This document shows, piece by piece, positions 13,648-21,266 of a stretch of 22,011 nt of DNA; within the stretch, counting starts at the first letter, position 1, and the number at the start of each line of letters is the position of its first letter. The position numbers were made by a program, and so were the translations under genes. The notes under the pieces are model-generated. The model saw only the letters and a list, made by a program, of their open reading frames with translations, did not search any database and had not been told where the DNA came from. The DNA is from a virus. Location: positions 1 through 22,011 of the IMG/VR virus record IMGVR_UViG_3300041409_001222; one strand, written 5' to 3'.

Positions 13648-13833
13648 CTATTCCGCAGCGTAAAAAATCTCATCGTCAGGGACTTTTTCACAGCTCGAAT
13701 GCGCTAACTCAGCGATGATACTCATCGCCAATTTCATGTCAGATTGCTTGCAATTTGCTATAAGCGACACCTCAGCAATGAACTGAACGCAAGCCATCTT
13801 ACGGTTTATCGGTGCCAAATCTTGAGTGTCCAT
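13648..13833 (-). CDS. Small protein under LexA control, tum-operon position (61 aa)
   Basis: 61 aa (MDTQDLAPINRKMACVQF...), mostly predicted helix in the middle and ending in an acidic tail (VPDDEIFYAAE). A very strong Shine-Dalgarno sequence (GGGAGGG) lies six bases before the ATG. Twenty-three bases further upstream is a near-consensus LexA site, so expression should rise after DNA damage. It lies just downstream of A, between A and cos, on the strand and at the place where phage 186 and Fels-2 encode the LexA-regulated antirepressor Tum. The protein is shorter than 186 Tum and I cannot show homology; an antirepressor role is inference from position and regulation. Confidence 0.75.
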   Translation of the reverse strand: MDTQDLAPINRKMACVQFIAEVSLIANCKQSDMKLAMSIIAELAHSSCEKVPDDEIFYAAE

Positions 13834-13856
13834 CTAACCCTCCCTTTACTCTAAAG

Positions 13857-13888
13857 ACTGTATAAGCATACAGTAGTAGATGCGTTAA
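13857..13888 (-). promoter_or_regulatory. LexA (SOS) box overlapping a promoter
   Basis: ACTGTATAAGCATACAGT (13857-13874) is a perfect dyad and fits the enterobacterial LexA consensus CTGT-N8-ACAG, with an A on both outer sides as preferred. On the minus strand it overlaps the -10 of a promoter: TTAACG (13883-13888) and TATACA (13859-13864), 18 bases apart. LexA binding should block transcription of the 61-aa gene until SOS induction. The arrangement mirrors p95 of phage 186. Confidence 0.85.
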
Positions 13889-13991
13889 GAAATGTGAAAT
13901 GTTTTTTCCTTCAATCGGTCCTAATCTGAAAATGAAAACTACGATTACCAGCGATTCCAAGCTGTTATTTTGATTGGATAAAGCGTTTACT

Positions 13992-14023
13992 ACCTGCCGT
14001 TAGCGGCTTCGCTTATGCCAGGT
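13992..14023 (-). terminator. Imperfect hairpin after gene A
   Basis: ACCTG (13992-13996) pairs with CAGGT (14019-14023), and an inner AGCG-GCTT-CGCT element closes the loop, with mismatches between. It lies 9 nt downstream of the A stop. There is no clear T run on the minus strand, so it may be a factor-dependent or processing element. Confidence 0.3.
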
Positions 14024-14031
14024 TTATTAGT

Positions 14032-16419
14032 TCAGATCCATTGACGCCACTTATCGTCTTCCTGCAGCCGCCCGTTCCGGTAAAAAATTCTCATCCCCGC
14101 GCCAGAACTGATACTGCCACCGGCCAGAAGCAGGTTTGTTTCATTCTCTTGACCGGTAAAACCTCTCGCTAGCAACTCTGCAACCAGAAGCGCCCGCTGA
14201 TCGTCATCAATTTGCTGCTTGTAACCCTTTTTCTGACGCGGTTTCACTACCCGGAGACGCGCCAGCAGATCCCGGCGCTGTTTTCTGGTCATATTGTCGA
14301 AATCTCCCGGACCATAAAGAGGCGTTTCACCCGGTTCTATAGGTTCAACAGATACCGGTTTGCCCCCTGAAATGTTCAGTTTTTCATCAAGGGGACAGTT
14401 ATTGCCACGAGTCCAAGGGGCGCTAGCGCCCTGGTCGGCTGTCGCCTCCTGGTCGGCTGTCGCCTCCTGAACGTCAACGGCCTTACGGACCATCTTCCAC
14501 TTTGTTGCGTGCGTGCAGATACGGCCCGCCACTAACGGGGACCAGATGCCATAAATGCGGGTGCCGTGATCGCCGTAAGGGGTAGGCTCGTCGTTAAGCT
14601 CGTAAGCCGTCCTGACGATGTGATGTTTGCGCGGAACCAGTACGCCGCCCTGTTTCATGATGTAGGTGGCAAAGCAGCCCACATCTGCAGCGGCCAGCAC
14701 GGCGTCCAGCTGAGCGTTTTCAAGCACCGGCGCACCTGCTTTTTTATCGCTCTGATTTCTCAGCGCCTGACCGGCAAGCAGACGCAGTTCCCGGTAAGCC
14801 TGGCGGCCCGGAATACCAAAGAAGCGGAACTGCTGAACGCGATGAAGTGACGCCCACGCGCCTACGTTCTCCGCGCTGTCACGCAGGGATTTTCCGGTTT
14901 CGTTGCTGATTTCATCGGACAGGCCACGGGCATCAATATTTTTACTCACGTACTTAGCGATATAACTGGTCGGTGAACCTTTGCGCGGGTTGATGAGTTC
15001 AGCTTTAAAGCGTGGCCCGGTATTGTTGCCAAGCTCTTCGCGGTCTTCGCGAATGGCAAATTTCCGCAGCAGTGCGGTAACTGAACGGCGCTCTTTTTTG
15101 CGCATGAAGCACAGCAGGTGCCAGTGTACGGTGCCATCATGATGCGGCTCCGCAACCCGCACGCCATACCAGCGCATCCCGCCTTTATGCATGGCCTTAC
15201 GGAAAGCAGCAAAGGTATCGACCAGATAATCACTGCTCTGGCGAACGGTGGCCGTGGTCCACTTCGGATTCGGCCTGCCGTTGTTAAGCGTTGCGTGGAA
15301 ACGTGACGGGCAGGTGATAGTGTAAAACACGGCGCAGTCGCCGCGCATTTTCGCGATAAGCTCCAGCCCTTTAACACAGGCCATCATTTCATTGCGGCGA
15401 TGTGCCGGGTTGCTGTTACTGGCATTTACCACGTCTTCCATATCCAGCGTATCGCCTTCATTACTGATCAGCTCATGTGAGCGGAAGAACTCCAGAGACT
15501 TCCTGCGCTGCTCACGCTTATGGATCACCGCCTCATAGCTGACGTAGGGGGACGCTTTTTTGTTGACCAGGCAGACAGCACGCAGCTGCTCTTCACGCCA
15601 TTCACAACGCAGCTGCCACAGCTTGCGATACCACCAGTCCGCGCAGAGCATACGGGCCAGCGAGGGCGGGATCAGATCATAGGGTACGGGCTTGCGACGG
15701 CGCTTTTTGCGGCGCAGGCGCTCAAAGGCCGGGGGGATTACGTCCAGGCGCATCGCTTCCGCTGCAACCAGTTCCCATGCCTGGCGGACCTGCTCCGGCG
15801 TCACGTCATCACTGACGAACAGATGGCCGCTGGCCTTATCCAGACACATGCTCATGTGCGCAGCGACCAGCGTAGATAAACGCTTGACCTGATTCTGGTT
15901 CATTTCAGGCAACGCCAGCAGGCCGTCCAGCCCGTCATGACCGGCCATAAAACGGAATGAGGCTGAAATCTGGCTTTCGCGCACGCGGGCTAGCCTCTCA
16001 AGGCAGGGGCGAATAGTTTCGCGCAGGTAGCGGGAATAAGCCTGCGGCCTGCCGAGATTGTGGAAAAACTTAACGCGCTCCATGAGTGGCTTGCTGATGT
16101 GCGAAGGCTGGGCGCTAACATCGGCCACGATGACTAGATCGGGATTGTGTTGCTGCTGTTCGCGGGCCATCTTTGCCCGGCTGATAATTCTGTCCTGCAC
16201 AATTTCACGCTGGACGGGATCGCGGGACTCGTTGAAAAAATAGCGCTCCCAAACCTCATCACTCAAAGCCTCACGGCGCAGCTGTTCCTGCTTGTTATCC
16301 GCTGCATAGAGAGTGATTAGGTTTGAAAGCGCGGACACCGGCGTAACTTCCGCCGGGTCCAGCTTTGGATTGATTGCCTTTTTAGGGGCATTCCATGGGT
16401 ATGCGTAAACCTGAGTCAT
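14032..16419 (-). CDS. A: Replication initiation endonuclease A (HUH superfamily)
   Basis: 795 aa (P2 gpA 761 aa). It nicks one strand at the phage origin and starts rolling-circle replication, covalently joined through tyrosine. The HUH motif is VHWH (H432, H434), motif 1 is [11 protein letters not shown] (365-375), and the twin catalytic tyrosines are in [10 protein letters not shown] (Y486 and Y490), the same YxxxY spacing as P2 Y450/Y454. A basic patch RRKKRRRKP lies near residue 236-244. In P2 the origin lies inside A; I cannot place it here. A stretch near residue 665 carries a six-residue tandem repeat (EATADQ twice). The ATG overlaps the dam stop by one base (TAATG). It is the last gene of the cox-to-A early operon. 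Confidence 0.95.
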   Translation of the reverse strand: MTQVYAYPWNAPKKAINPKLDPAEVTPVSALSNLITLYAADNKQEQLRREALSDEVWERYFFNESRDPVQREIVQDRIISRAKMAREQQQHNPDLVIVADVSAQPSHISKPLMERVKFFHNLGRPQAYSRYLRETIRPCLERLARVRESQISASFRFMAGHDGLDGLLALPEMNQNQVKRLSTLVAAHMSMCLDKASGHLFVSDDVTPEQVRQAWELVAAEAMRLDVIPPAFERLRRKKRRRKPVPYDLIPPSLARMLCADWWYRKLWQLRCEWREEQLRAVCLVNKKASPYVSYEAVIHKREQRRKSLEFFRSHELISNEGDTLDMEDVVNASNSNPAHRRNEMMACVKGLELIAKMRGDCAVFYTITCPSRFHATLNNGRPNPKWTTATVRQSSDYLVDTFAAFRKAMHKGGMRWYGVRVAEPHHDGTVHWHLLCFMRKKERRSVTALLRKFAIREDREELGNNTGPRFKAELINPRKGSPTSYIAKYVSKNIDARGLSDEISNETGKSLRDSAENVGAWASLHRVQQFRFFGIPGRQAYRELRLLAGQALRNQSDKKAGAPVLENAQLDAVLAAADVGCFATYIMKQGGVLVPRKHHIVRTAYELNDEPTPYGDHGTRIYGIWSPLVAGRICTHATKWKMVRKAVDVQEATADQEATADQGASAPWTRGNNCPLDEKLNISGGKPVSVEPIEPGETPLYGPGDFDNMTRKQRRDLLARLRVVKPRQKKGYKQQIDDDQRALLVAELLARGFTGQENETNLLLAGGSISSGAGMRIFYRNGRLQEDDKWRQWI
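14418..14466. repeat. Palindrome and 18-bp tandem repeat inside A
   Basis: A perfect 14-bp palindrome GGGCGCTAGCGCCC (14418-14431) is followed at once by two exact tandem copies of CTGGTCGGCTGTCGCCTC (14431-14448 and 14449-14466). The repeat is in frame and encodes the doubled ATADQE motif of the A protein. It sits in the weakly conserved C-terminal region. Confidence 0.85.
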
Positions 16420-17219
16420 TAAACCGCCAGACTCATGTGCCGCACTGCGATGATTTCTGATGCGCGCTTGCCTTCACCTGCAGCCACGCCAACAGAGCGG
16501 GCAGCAGTGACTTTTATCAGGTCAAATTCGCGGAAGATACTGCGGGTAAACAGTGTGTCGCTGTTAGAAACGATCACCGGGTTACGATCAGAGATACCCA
16601 GCAGGATGCAGGCCAGCGAGTGCTGATCATCGTCGCTAAACCCATCGGTGTGATAAGCGGTAAAAGTGCCGTGATATGGCGGATCGCAGTAAACGACATC
16701 ACCGGCACGGACCATGTTCAGGGTTTCGCTGTACCCCAGACATTCAAACGTCGTGCGCTGAGCCTTCGCGGCAAACGCTTCGATTTCGACCAGCGGGAAA
16801 TATGGCTCTTTATAATTGCCGTAGGGATTATTGAATTCACCGCGTTTGTTATAACGGCAAAGACCACGGTAGCCGTGGCGGTTCAGGTAGAGGAATTGCG
16901 CAGCGCGTTCCAGCAGTGGCAGTGCCGCGTTGAAGTTAAAGTCTTCGCGGACCTGATAATAACTCTCTTCCGTTTTGTTCTGATTAAAGAGCGATAACGC
17001 CACGACAATAAACGGGCGCGTATGCTCTTTAACCTGACGATAGAGGTTGATCAGATCGGGATTAACATCCGCCACCAGATAGGCCGGGTAATCCGTATTC
17101 ATCATGACCGCACATGAACCGGCAAACGGCTCAACCAGACGATCACCGGCGGGCAGGTGCTTAATCAGTTCAGACATCAGGCCGGACTTGCTGCCAGCCC
17201 ATTTAAGGATGGTTTTCAT
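16419..17219 (-). CDS. dam: Dam-type DNA adenine methyltransferase (266 aa)
   Basis: A Dam-family enzyme, expected to methylate adenine in GATC. Motifs in order: KWAGSKSGL (6-14), the AdoMet motif [10 protein letters not shown] (30-39), [12 protein letters not shown] (109-120) typical of Dam, and the catalytic DPPY (D179-Y182). It overlaps the upstream zinc-finger gene by four bases (ATGA) and the A start by one base, so it is translated as part of the early operon. Several Fels-2-like P2 relatives carry dam just before A; it may protect incoming or replicating phage DNA, or affect the timing of replication. It is separate in sequence and codon use from the second methyltransferase at 10655-11539. 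Confidence 0.94.
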   Translation of the reverse strand: MKTILKWAGSKSGLMSELIKHLPAGDRLVEPFAGSCAVMMNTDYPAYLVADVNPDLINLYRQVKEHTRPFIVVALSLFNQNKTEESYYQVREDFNFNAALPLLERAAQFLYLNRHGYRGLCRYNKRGEFNNPYGNYKEPYFPLVEIEAFAAKAQRTTFECLGYSETLNMVRAGDVVYCDPPYHGTFTAYHTDGFSDDDQHSLACILLGISDRNPVIVSNSDTLFTRSIFREFDLIKVTAARSVGVAAGEGKRASEIIAVRHMSLAV

Positions 17220-17443
17220 AATGCAGCACCTTTGTAATGCGCACTTTTAAGCTCACTGACTTCTTTGCAGGTAACGCAGAGGGAAACGGCCGGCAGTGCG
17301 CGGCGGCGCTTCTCCGGGATTTCTTCGCCGCACGACAGGCAGAAAAACTCACTCGCCCCAGCCGGGCGGTGAGTAGCGTTAGCCAGATTGCGCGCCAGCT
17401 CTTCCTGCACGCGCTGCTGTACCAGATCCATTGAGTCAGCCAT
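17216..17443 (-). CDS. TraR/DksA-type C4 zinc-finger protein
   Basis: 75 aa, equivalent in place to P2 orf82. The zinc site is C35-x2-C38 and C56-x2-C59 (FFCLSCGEEIP ... LCVTCKE), with a helical N-terminal part (VQQRVQEELARNL). Relatives of this length bind in the secondary channel of RNA polymerase and mimic DksA/ppGpp; whether this one does is not shown. It is coupled on both sides: its ATG overlaps the DUF2732 stop, and its stop overlaps the dam start. Confidence 0.9.
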   Translation of the reverse strand: MADSMDLVQQRVQEELARNLANATHRPAGASEFFCLSCGEEIPEKRRRALPAVSLCVTCKEVSELKSAHYKGAAL

Positions 17444-17670
17444 CAGTGCAGCTCCTGCGCCTGGTTCTCAAAGCGTTCCGCCTCTTTGTCCAGCAACTCG
17501 ATGATTTCCGCTGCGGACATTTCATTTTTACGGGCATGAATTGCCAGTGCGGCCAGGCGGATAGAAGCGGACAGCGCATCATCACTACGCTGTTCGGTTT
17601 TGGCCTTACTCAGCAGGACGGCCAGCGCGTCCTCATCGGCTTTAAAATTACGGGTCTCGATATTTCGCAT
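17443..17670 (-). CDS. DUF2732 family phage protein
   Basis: 75 aa, nearly all helical, beginning MRNIETRNFKADEDALAVLL and ending EAERFENQAQELH. The pattern matches the DUF2732 family found in the same position of P2-like early operons; its function is unknown. AGGAGAAAGTG just before the ATG is a good Shine-Dalgarno sequence. It overlaps the next gene by three bases (ATGA-type coupling). Confidence 0.85.
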   Translation of the reverse strand: MRNIETRNFKADEDALAVLLSKAKTEQRSDDALSASIRLAALAIHARKNEMSAAEIIELLDKEAERFENQAQELH

Positions 17671-17687
17671 TTCACTTTCTCCTGAAT

Positions 17688-17707
17688 TCGGGCAAAAAAA
17701 TGCCCGA
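17688..17707. repeat. Hairpin in the leader of the DUF2732 gene
   Basis: TCGGGCA / TGCCCGA with a six-base A (plus) or T (minus) loop lies in the 69-nt gap before the DUF2732 gene, a few bases upstream of its Shine-Dalgarno sequence. There is no T run after the stem on the minus strand, so it is more likely an RNA stability or processing element than a full terminator. Confidence 0.6.
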
Positions 17708-17739
17708 CGGGTTTACGCCATTTAATTTCGTTGGGTTAA

Positions 17740-18078
17740 TTAATTAGGTAACGTCAGATTCTTTGGAAATAAACTCACGACTGCCTTTAAGTGATTCATC
17801 GCGCTAATCAGCGCCGTTAATTCGTCACTCGTCAGTTCACTGAAATCAACGCTGTGACGTTCTTTGCTGATATTTGCCAGGAAGAATATTGCGCTCAGTG
17901 CGCGGCCATTTTGTTCAGCCTGGTGATCGCGCTTATTACGCATATCTGCGATAAAGCGTTTGAGTTCGTGGCTGCAATCGCCGTACATCATGGTACGAAG
18001 CGCAGAGATATGATTAAGCGCACTTGCACGCTGCCCCGCGTTCATCTGAACAGTGATACTCTCAGCTTTGTAACCCAT
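17740..18078 (-). CDS. Hypothetical early phage protein (112 aa)
   Basis: A helical protein with segments VQMNAGQRASALNHISALR, LKRFIADMRNKRDHQAEQNG and LTALISAMNHLKAVVSLFPK. It looks like a family seen in P2/Fels-2-like prophages of Enterobacterales, possibly DUF5347, but I am not sure of that name. A strong GAGGAAAG precedes the ATG at 18078. It overlaps the fil-like gene by 37 nt. No function is known to me. Confidence 0.75.
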   Translation of the reverse strand: MGYKAESITVQMNAGQRASALNHISALRTMMYGDCSHELKRFIADMRNKRDHQAEQNGRALSAIFFLANISKERHSVDFSELTSDELTALISAMNHLKAVVSLFPKNLTLPN

Positions 18079-18230
18079 GATTCTTTCCTCTTACCGGTTA
18101 ATTCTTCCAGCAGTTCGGCCTGTGAAATTGCCGGATGCCAGCGCCTGCCCTTATCTGCTGCAATCCAGCCGTGGCCGTATGCGTGGGACGGGCTTTGCCG
18201 CTTCAGAAGCGGAGCTACTGAAAAGGCCAT
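18042..18230 (-). CDS. Fil-like protein (phage filamentation family)
   Basis: 62 aa. The segment LLKRQSPSHAYGHGWIAADKG followed by RRWHPAISQAELLEEL is typical of the small family that includes phage 186 Fil, whose expression blocks cell division and causes filamentation. In 186, fil lies in the early operon downstream of cII, exactly as here. The ATG is three bases after the cII stop (TGAAATATG), so translation is coupled. The last third is divergent, so the division-blocking activity cannot be assumed. Confidence 0.75.
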   Translation of the reverse strand: MAFSVAPLLKRQSPSHAYGHGWIAADKGRRWHPAISQAELLEELTGKRKESWVTKLRVSLFR

Positions 18231-18233
18231 ATT

Positions 18234-18743
18234 TCACACCATCCCGATAGATGCACCGATACCACTTAACACATCAGCAGTACCCGACAGCGCAGGATTA
18301 GAGTGGACGCGAGTCTGGACCGCGAGGGCCGCCAGCATCATGCAGCGAATGCCGGTATTAGCAGCTTCAACGATCCCGCGACGGCATGAGGTGGTAATGC
18401 TGGCGTGATTAGCAGCACTGGCAGCAAGCGTCCCGACTTGAGCGGAAGCATTGAGCACGTAAGCCGGAAATTTTTCAGCGGCATGTTCATTGACAGGAAC
18501 ACACGGCAGACAGTGCAGCTGCGCCAGCATCCCATCCATCAGCGTTGCGTCCTCGGTCAGATCAGTAAGCAGCAGCACTTCAGGAACGGTCAGCTGATGC
18601 ACCTGATCAGGATTGAGTTTGTTACGAAGAGTCTGCACTTTCATGCCCGATTGCTGCGCCAGCTTCACCATATTGTGGGACAGCGCAAACTTGCGGCAGG
18701 CGTCGTCATAGTGGCTATGGGTGGAAGTCTTAAAATCAAACAT
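18234..18743 (-). CDS. CII-family transcriptional regulator
   Basis: 169 aa of the 186-type phage CII family (not lambda CII). The N-terminal half holds a helix-turn-helix: HNMVKLAQQSGMKVQTLRNK (about residues 23-42), then DQVHQLTVPEVLLLTDLTED and the conserved LHCLPCVPVNE. In 186 CII activates establishment transcription of the repressor. The ATG at 18743 (MFDFKTS) has AGGA six bases upstream; earlier starts (18749, 18761) place residues before the usual family start. It follows cox after 35 nt that contain a perfect inverted repeat. Confidence 0.9.
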   Translation of the reverse strand: MFDFKTSTHSHYDDACRKFALSHNMVKLAQQSGMKVQTLRNKLNPDQVHQLTVPEVLLLTDLTEDATLMDGMLAQLHCLPCVPVNEHAAEKFPAYVLNASAQVGTLAASAANHASITTSCRRGIVEAANTGIRCMMLAALAVQTRVHSNPALSGTADVLSGIGASIGMV

Positions 18744-18758
18744 GGTCATTCCTTTGCT

Positions 18759-18778
18759 CAACTTAAATAATTAAGTTG
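18759..18778. repeat. Inverted repeat between cox and cII
   Basis: A perfect dyad CAACTTAA-ATAA-TTAAGTTG lies directly after the cox stop and just before the cII Shine-Dalgarno sequence. It may be a regulatory protein site or an RNA hairpin that controls how much cII is made. Confidence 0.6.
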
Positions 18779-19003
18779 TTACGCAGCGACGTAGTGGCAA
18801 TTGACACCTTGAGCGAGCAAACGCGCGCGGAAGGCAACCATGTTGATGCGTGCGGCACCACCAACTTTTTTACGTGGCATAACAAGCAGATCACCGTCTT
18901 CAACCATCTGCTTCACAGTGCGAAGGCTGTAACCATAAGCCTGTGCGAACTGTTCATAAGTCATCAGATCGGGGCCGCTAGGTATTGTAATTTGATTGGT
19001 CAT
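18779..19003 (-). CDS. cox: Cox/Apl-like excisionase and regulator
   Basis: 74 aa with a winged-helix signature: LMTYEQFAQAYGYSLRTVKQMVEDGDLLVMPR then a basic VGGAARINM and RARLLAQG. (The first part is at residues 13-44.) P2 Cox and 186 Apl bind direct repeats, direct excision with integrase and repress the lysogenic promoter. As first gene of the leftward early operon and divergent from the repressor gene it is in the right place. GGAG lies ten bases before the ATG at 19003. Confidence 0.87.
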   Translation of the reverse strand: MTNQITIPSGPDLMTYEQFAQAYGYSLRTVKQMVEDGDLLVMPRKKVGGAARINMVAFRARLLAQGVNCHYVAA

Positions 19004-19125
19004 CGGGGATTATCTCCAGTTGGCAGTATTTACGGTGCATTGGCGTGCATTTTCACTAACGAAGTGGATGATATATTCCAAATGGGTTTGTGTAAACAGA
19101 TCATATTGGATTATTTGAAGGTTAT
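19004..19125. promoter_or_regulatory. Lysis/lysogeny control region with early promoter
   Basis: A leftward early promoter is clear: TTTACA (19091-19096) and TATCAT (19068-19073) with 17-base spacing, start near 19061. Candidate repressor or Cox sites around it are: CCAAATGG (19078-19085) inside the spacer and CCAGTTGG (19016-19023) 62 bases away; a direct repeat GTGCATT at 19035-19041 and 19045-19051, exactly one helical turn apart; and an imperfect dyad CACT-N5-AGTG (19054-19066). A rightward promoter for the repressor is less obvious. Confidence 0.6.
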
Positions 19126-19977
19126 ATGACCGATTACAACAGCGATGTTAAGGCCATACTGGAGAGAATCCTTAAATCTTATGGGGTTAGCTCACGCCCA
19201 GAGCTCGCGGAACTTTTGAAAATTCCGTTACCTACTATCCAAAATTGGGTGGCTCGCCAGAGTTTACCCGGCGATTACATAGTTCAATGCGCATTGGATA
19301 CAGGAGTAAGCCTTAGATGGCTGGTTAATGGTGAACTTGCAAATGTAAGTTCAGATGGGGCAAAGCATCCCTCTCTTAAAGGGAAGAAGCTTCATGACAC
19401 TATGCTAGCTAATGGCGGGCGGGCAGTGCTGGATCGCATAATGCACGCATATGGCTTTACTATGCAGAAGCAACTCGGTGACTTGCTTGATATTCCTTCA
19501 GCGACGATGAGCGCATGGGTTCGCAGAGATTATTTTCCAGGTGATGTTGTCATTACATGCGCACTTGATACGGGGGTTTCTCTTTCTTGGTTAGCTACTG
19601 GCCATGAGGATGAGGCACTTCCCCCGAGAGATTTAGCTGATCAGCTGATACCATCCATACCTGCACGAAAACTCTCCGGAGGCACATTAGAGAATCAGGC
19701 TGATGTGAGTTTTAATCTTTCTCTTTTTGGCTTTGATTTAACTAACCCCCTCTATATTCAACGCGGCTCGATGTCATGGATCGTGGAAGGGGAGGCCCAG
19801 ACCATTGGTAATGGTGATTGGCTATTAGATATTGATGGAAATAAAGATATTTATACCGTGTCACGCCTTCCGGGTAATAGGATCAAAGTTACTAACAATT
19901 CATCTTCATTTGAATGTTCAGAAAGTGATGTAAATCCTATTGGCTTCGTAATGCTGACAATATCCAAAAATTTATAG
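19126..19977 (+). CDS. CI-like repressor with two tandem DNA-binding domains (283 aa)
   Basis: Maintains lysogeny by repressing the early promoter. Residues 10-70 and 100-160 are two copies of the 186-type CI N-terminal domain, offset by exactly 90 residues and about half identical by eye: both have AxLxRI...YG, LLxIP, WVxR, PGD and CALDTGVSL-W. After a linker (161-195), residues ~196-283 form the usual beta-rich C-terminal oligomerisation domain (GFDLTNPLYIQRGSMSWIVE, NGDWLLD, NPIGFVMLTIS). The normal family length is about 190 aa with one DNA-binding domain, so the extra ~90 residues are an internal duplication. There is no S24 peptidase motif, so induction should be by antirepressor, not RecA cleavage, which fits the LexA-controlled small genes. 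AAGG lies six bases before the ATG. Confidence 0.93.
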   Translation: MTDYNSDVKAILERILKSYGVSSRPELAELLKIPLPTIQNWVARQSLPGDYIVQCALDTGVSLRWLVNGELANVSSDGAKHPSLKGKKLHDTMLANGGRAVLDRIMHAYGFTMQKQLGDLLDIPSATMSAWVRRDYFPGDVVITCALDTGVSLSWLATGHEDEALPPRDLADQLIPSIPARKLSGGTLENQADVSFNLSLFGFDLTNPLYIQRGSMSWIVEGEAQTIGNGDWLLDIDGNKDIYTVSRLPGNRIKVTNNSSSFECSESDVNPIGFVMLTISKNL

Positions 19978-19984
19978 GGAAATT

Positions 19985-20233
19985 ATGGCTGAGTTAATTT
20001 TATTAATAATAGCGACAGTGAGCGGTATTATTTCAGCTCATATTAATTGTAAAGCAAACAGCATCAGAGGTTTTAAAGCTTTTATGAGCCTATGCCTTGG
20101 TGGGGCAGTGCTGGGCACAATAATGCTTTTTAGTTTCTTAGCTCCTATGTGGGTTTCATATTCAATAGCGGCTGTATGTATTGCCATCCTAATCAATAAT
20201 ATATCTAAATTTAAAGAATCTTTGGTTAGATAA
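19985..20233 (+). CDS. Small membrane protein between repressor and integrase (82 aa)
   Basis: Three predicted membrane segments (about residues 3-19, 32-52, 55-72) with short loops and a basic C-terminus (SKFKESLVR). AGGGAAATT just before the ATG is a good Shine-Dalgarno sequence. It starts 8 nt after the repressor stop and ends 1 nt before the integrase start, so the three genes look like one lysogenic transcript. P2 and 186 have nothing at this position. Expression with the repressor makes superinfection exclusion or another lysogen phenotype plausible, but I recognise no family. Confidence 0.72.
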   Translation: MAELILLIIATVSGIISAHINCKANSIRGFKAFMSLCLGGAVLGTIMLFSFLAPMWVSYSIAAVCIAILINNISKFKESLVR

Positions 20234-20234
20234 T

Positions 20235-21266
20235 ATGTCCATTAAAAAACTGTCATCTGGCGAATGGCTTGCTGATTTTTATTTAGATGGGCGCGGCAGT
20301 CGACGTGTTAGGAAAAGCTTTGCGACAAAAGGTGAAGCGGTAGCTTTTGAAGATTACACGCGCGCTGAGGCCGGAAACAAACCGTGGATAAAAGAGAAGG
20401 AGGATCGCCGCAAGCTTAGTGAGCTGATAAATCTCTGGGATTCTCTACATGGGCAGTCGCTCAAGGCCGTCAAATCTCGTAAGGCAAAATTAGATATTGT
20501 GTGTGCCGGATTAGGTGATCCGATAGCCTCTCAATTGACGGCAAAAGATTGGGCGCATTATCGTGACCAGCGCTTGAAGGGTAAAATTTCTAATGGCTAT
20601 CACGACGATAAATCAAAGTGGAAAGTAAAGCCTATTACTGTCAACAGAGAGCAAAACTATCTTGCCGCTGTTTTCAATGAACTGAAGCGATTAGGGGAAT
20701 GGACTTTACCTAACCCACTGGAAGGTGTCAGGACGTTCCGGGAAGACGAAAAGGAAATGTCCTGGCTTACCTTAAGGCAGATCACAGAACTTCTGAATGG
20801 CTGCGAGCTTTACGGAAAGCCAGACTTAAAGATGATATGCAAAGTTTGCCTGGCTACTGGTGCGCGCTGGACTGAAGCGGAAACCTTGACCCGTTCACAG
20901 CTATCGCCTAATAAACTTTCATTCTTTAAAACTAAAGGCGGTAAAAACAGAACGGTTCCTATCCAGGCATGGCTTTATGACGAGCTAAAGGAACGGCAGG
21001 GCAGGATGTTTAAGCCATGCTATCAGGACTTCAAGAAGATGCTGGCTACTACTACTATCCAGCTTATAGAAGGTCAGAAGACTCATGTGCTACGGCACAC
21101 TTTTGCCAGCCATTTTATGATGAACGGTGGCAACATTCTGGTGCTTCAAAGAATACTCGGTCACGCTAACATCCGTGAAACCATGAAGTATGCTCATTTT
21201 GCTCCAGACCATTTAGAAGAAGCGGCGGCGCTTAATCCTCTGACAAGTTTGATGTCCACAAATTGA
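20235..21266 (+). CDS. int: Tyrosine-recombinase integrase
   Basis: 343 aa (P2 Int 337 aa). It integrates and, with Cox, excises the prophage. The N-terminus (VRKSFATKGEAVAFEDYTR) is the arm-binding region, followed by a core-binding domain (~60-160) and the catalytic domain with R211 (ATGARWTE), H284-x2-R287 (HVLRH), H310 (LGHANI) and nucleophile Y319 (MKYAHF). The ATG is one base after the membrane-protein stop and has no strong Shine-Dalgarno sequence, so translation is probably coupled. The attachment site should lie just downstream. Confidence 0.96.
   Translation: MSIKKLSSGEWLADFYLDGRGSRRVRKSFATKGEAVAFEDYTRAEAGNKPWIKEKEDRRKLSELINLWDSLHGQSLKAVKSRKAKLDIVCAGLGDPIASQLTAKDWAHYRDQRLKGKISNGYHDDKSKWKVKPITVNREQNYLAAVFNELKRLGEWTLPNPLEGVRTFREDEKEMSWLTLRQITELLNGCELYGKPDLKMICKVCLATGARWTEAETLTRSQLSPNKLSFFKTKGGKNRTVPIQAWLYDELKERQGRMFKPCYQDFKKMLATTTIQLIEGQKTHVLRHTFASHFMMNGGNILVLQRILGHANIRETMKYAHFAPDHLEEAAALNPLTSLMSTN

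Noticed and set aside
13368-13697. Plus-strand open stretches interrupted by one TAG, looking like a degraded gene.
   Set aside because: No start codon, and both halves lie opposite minus-strand genes (53 aa and 61 aa) that have better starts, so this is most likely their shadow.
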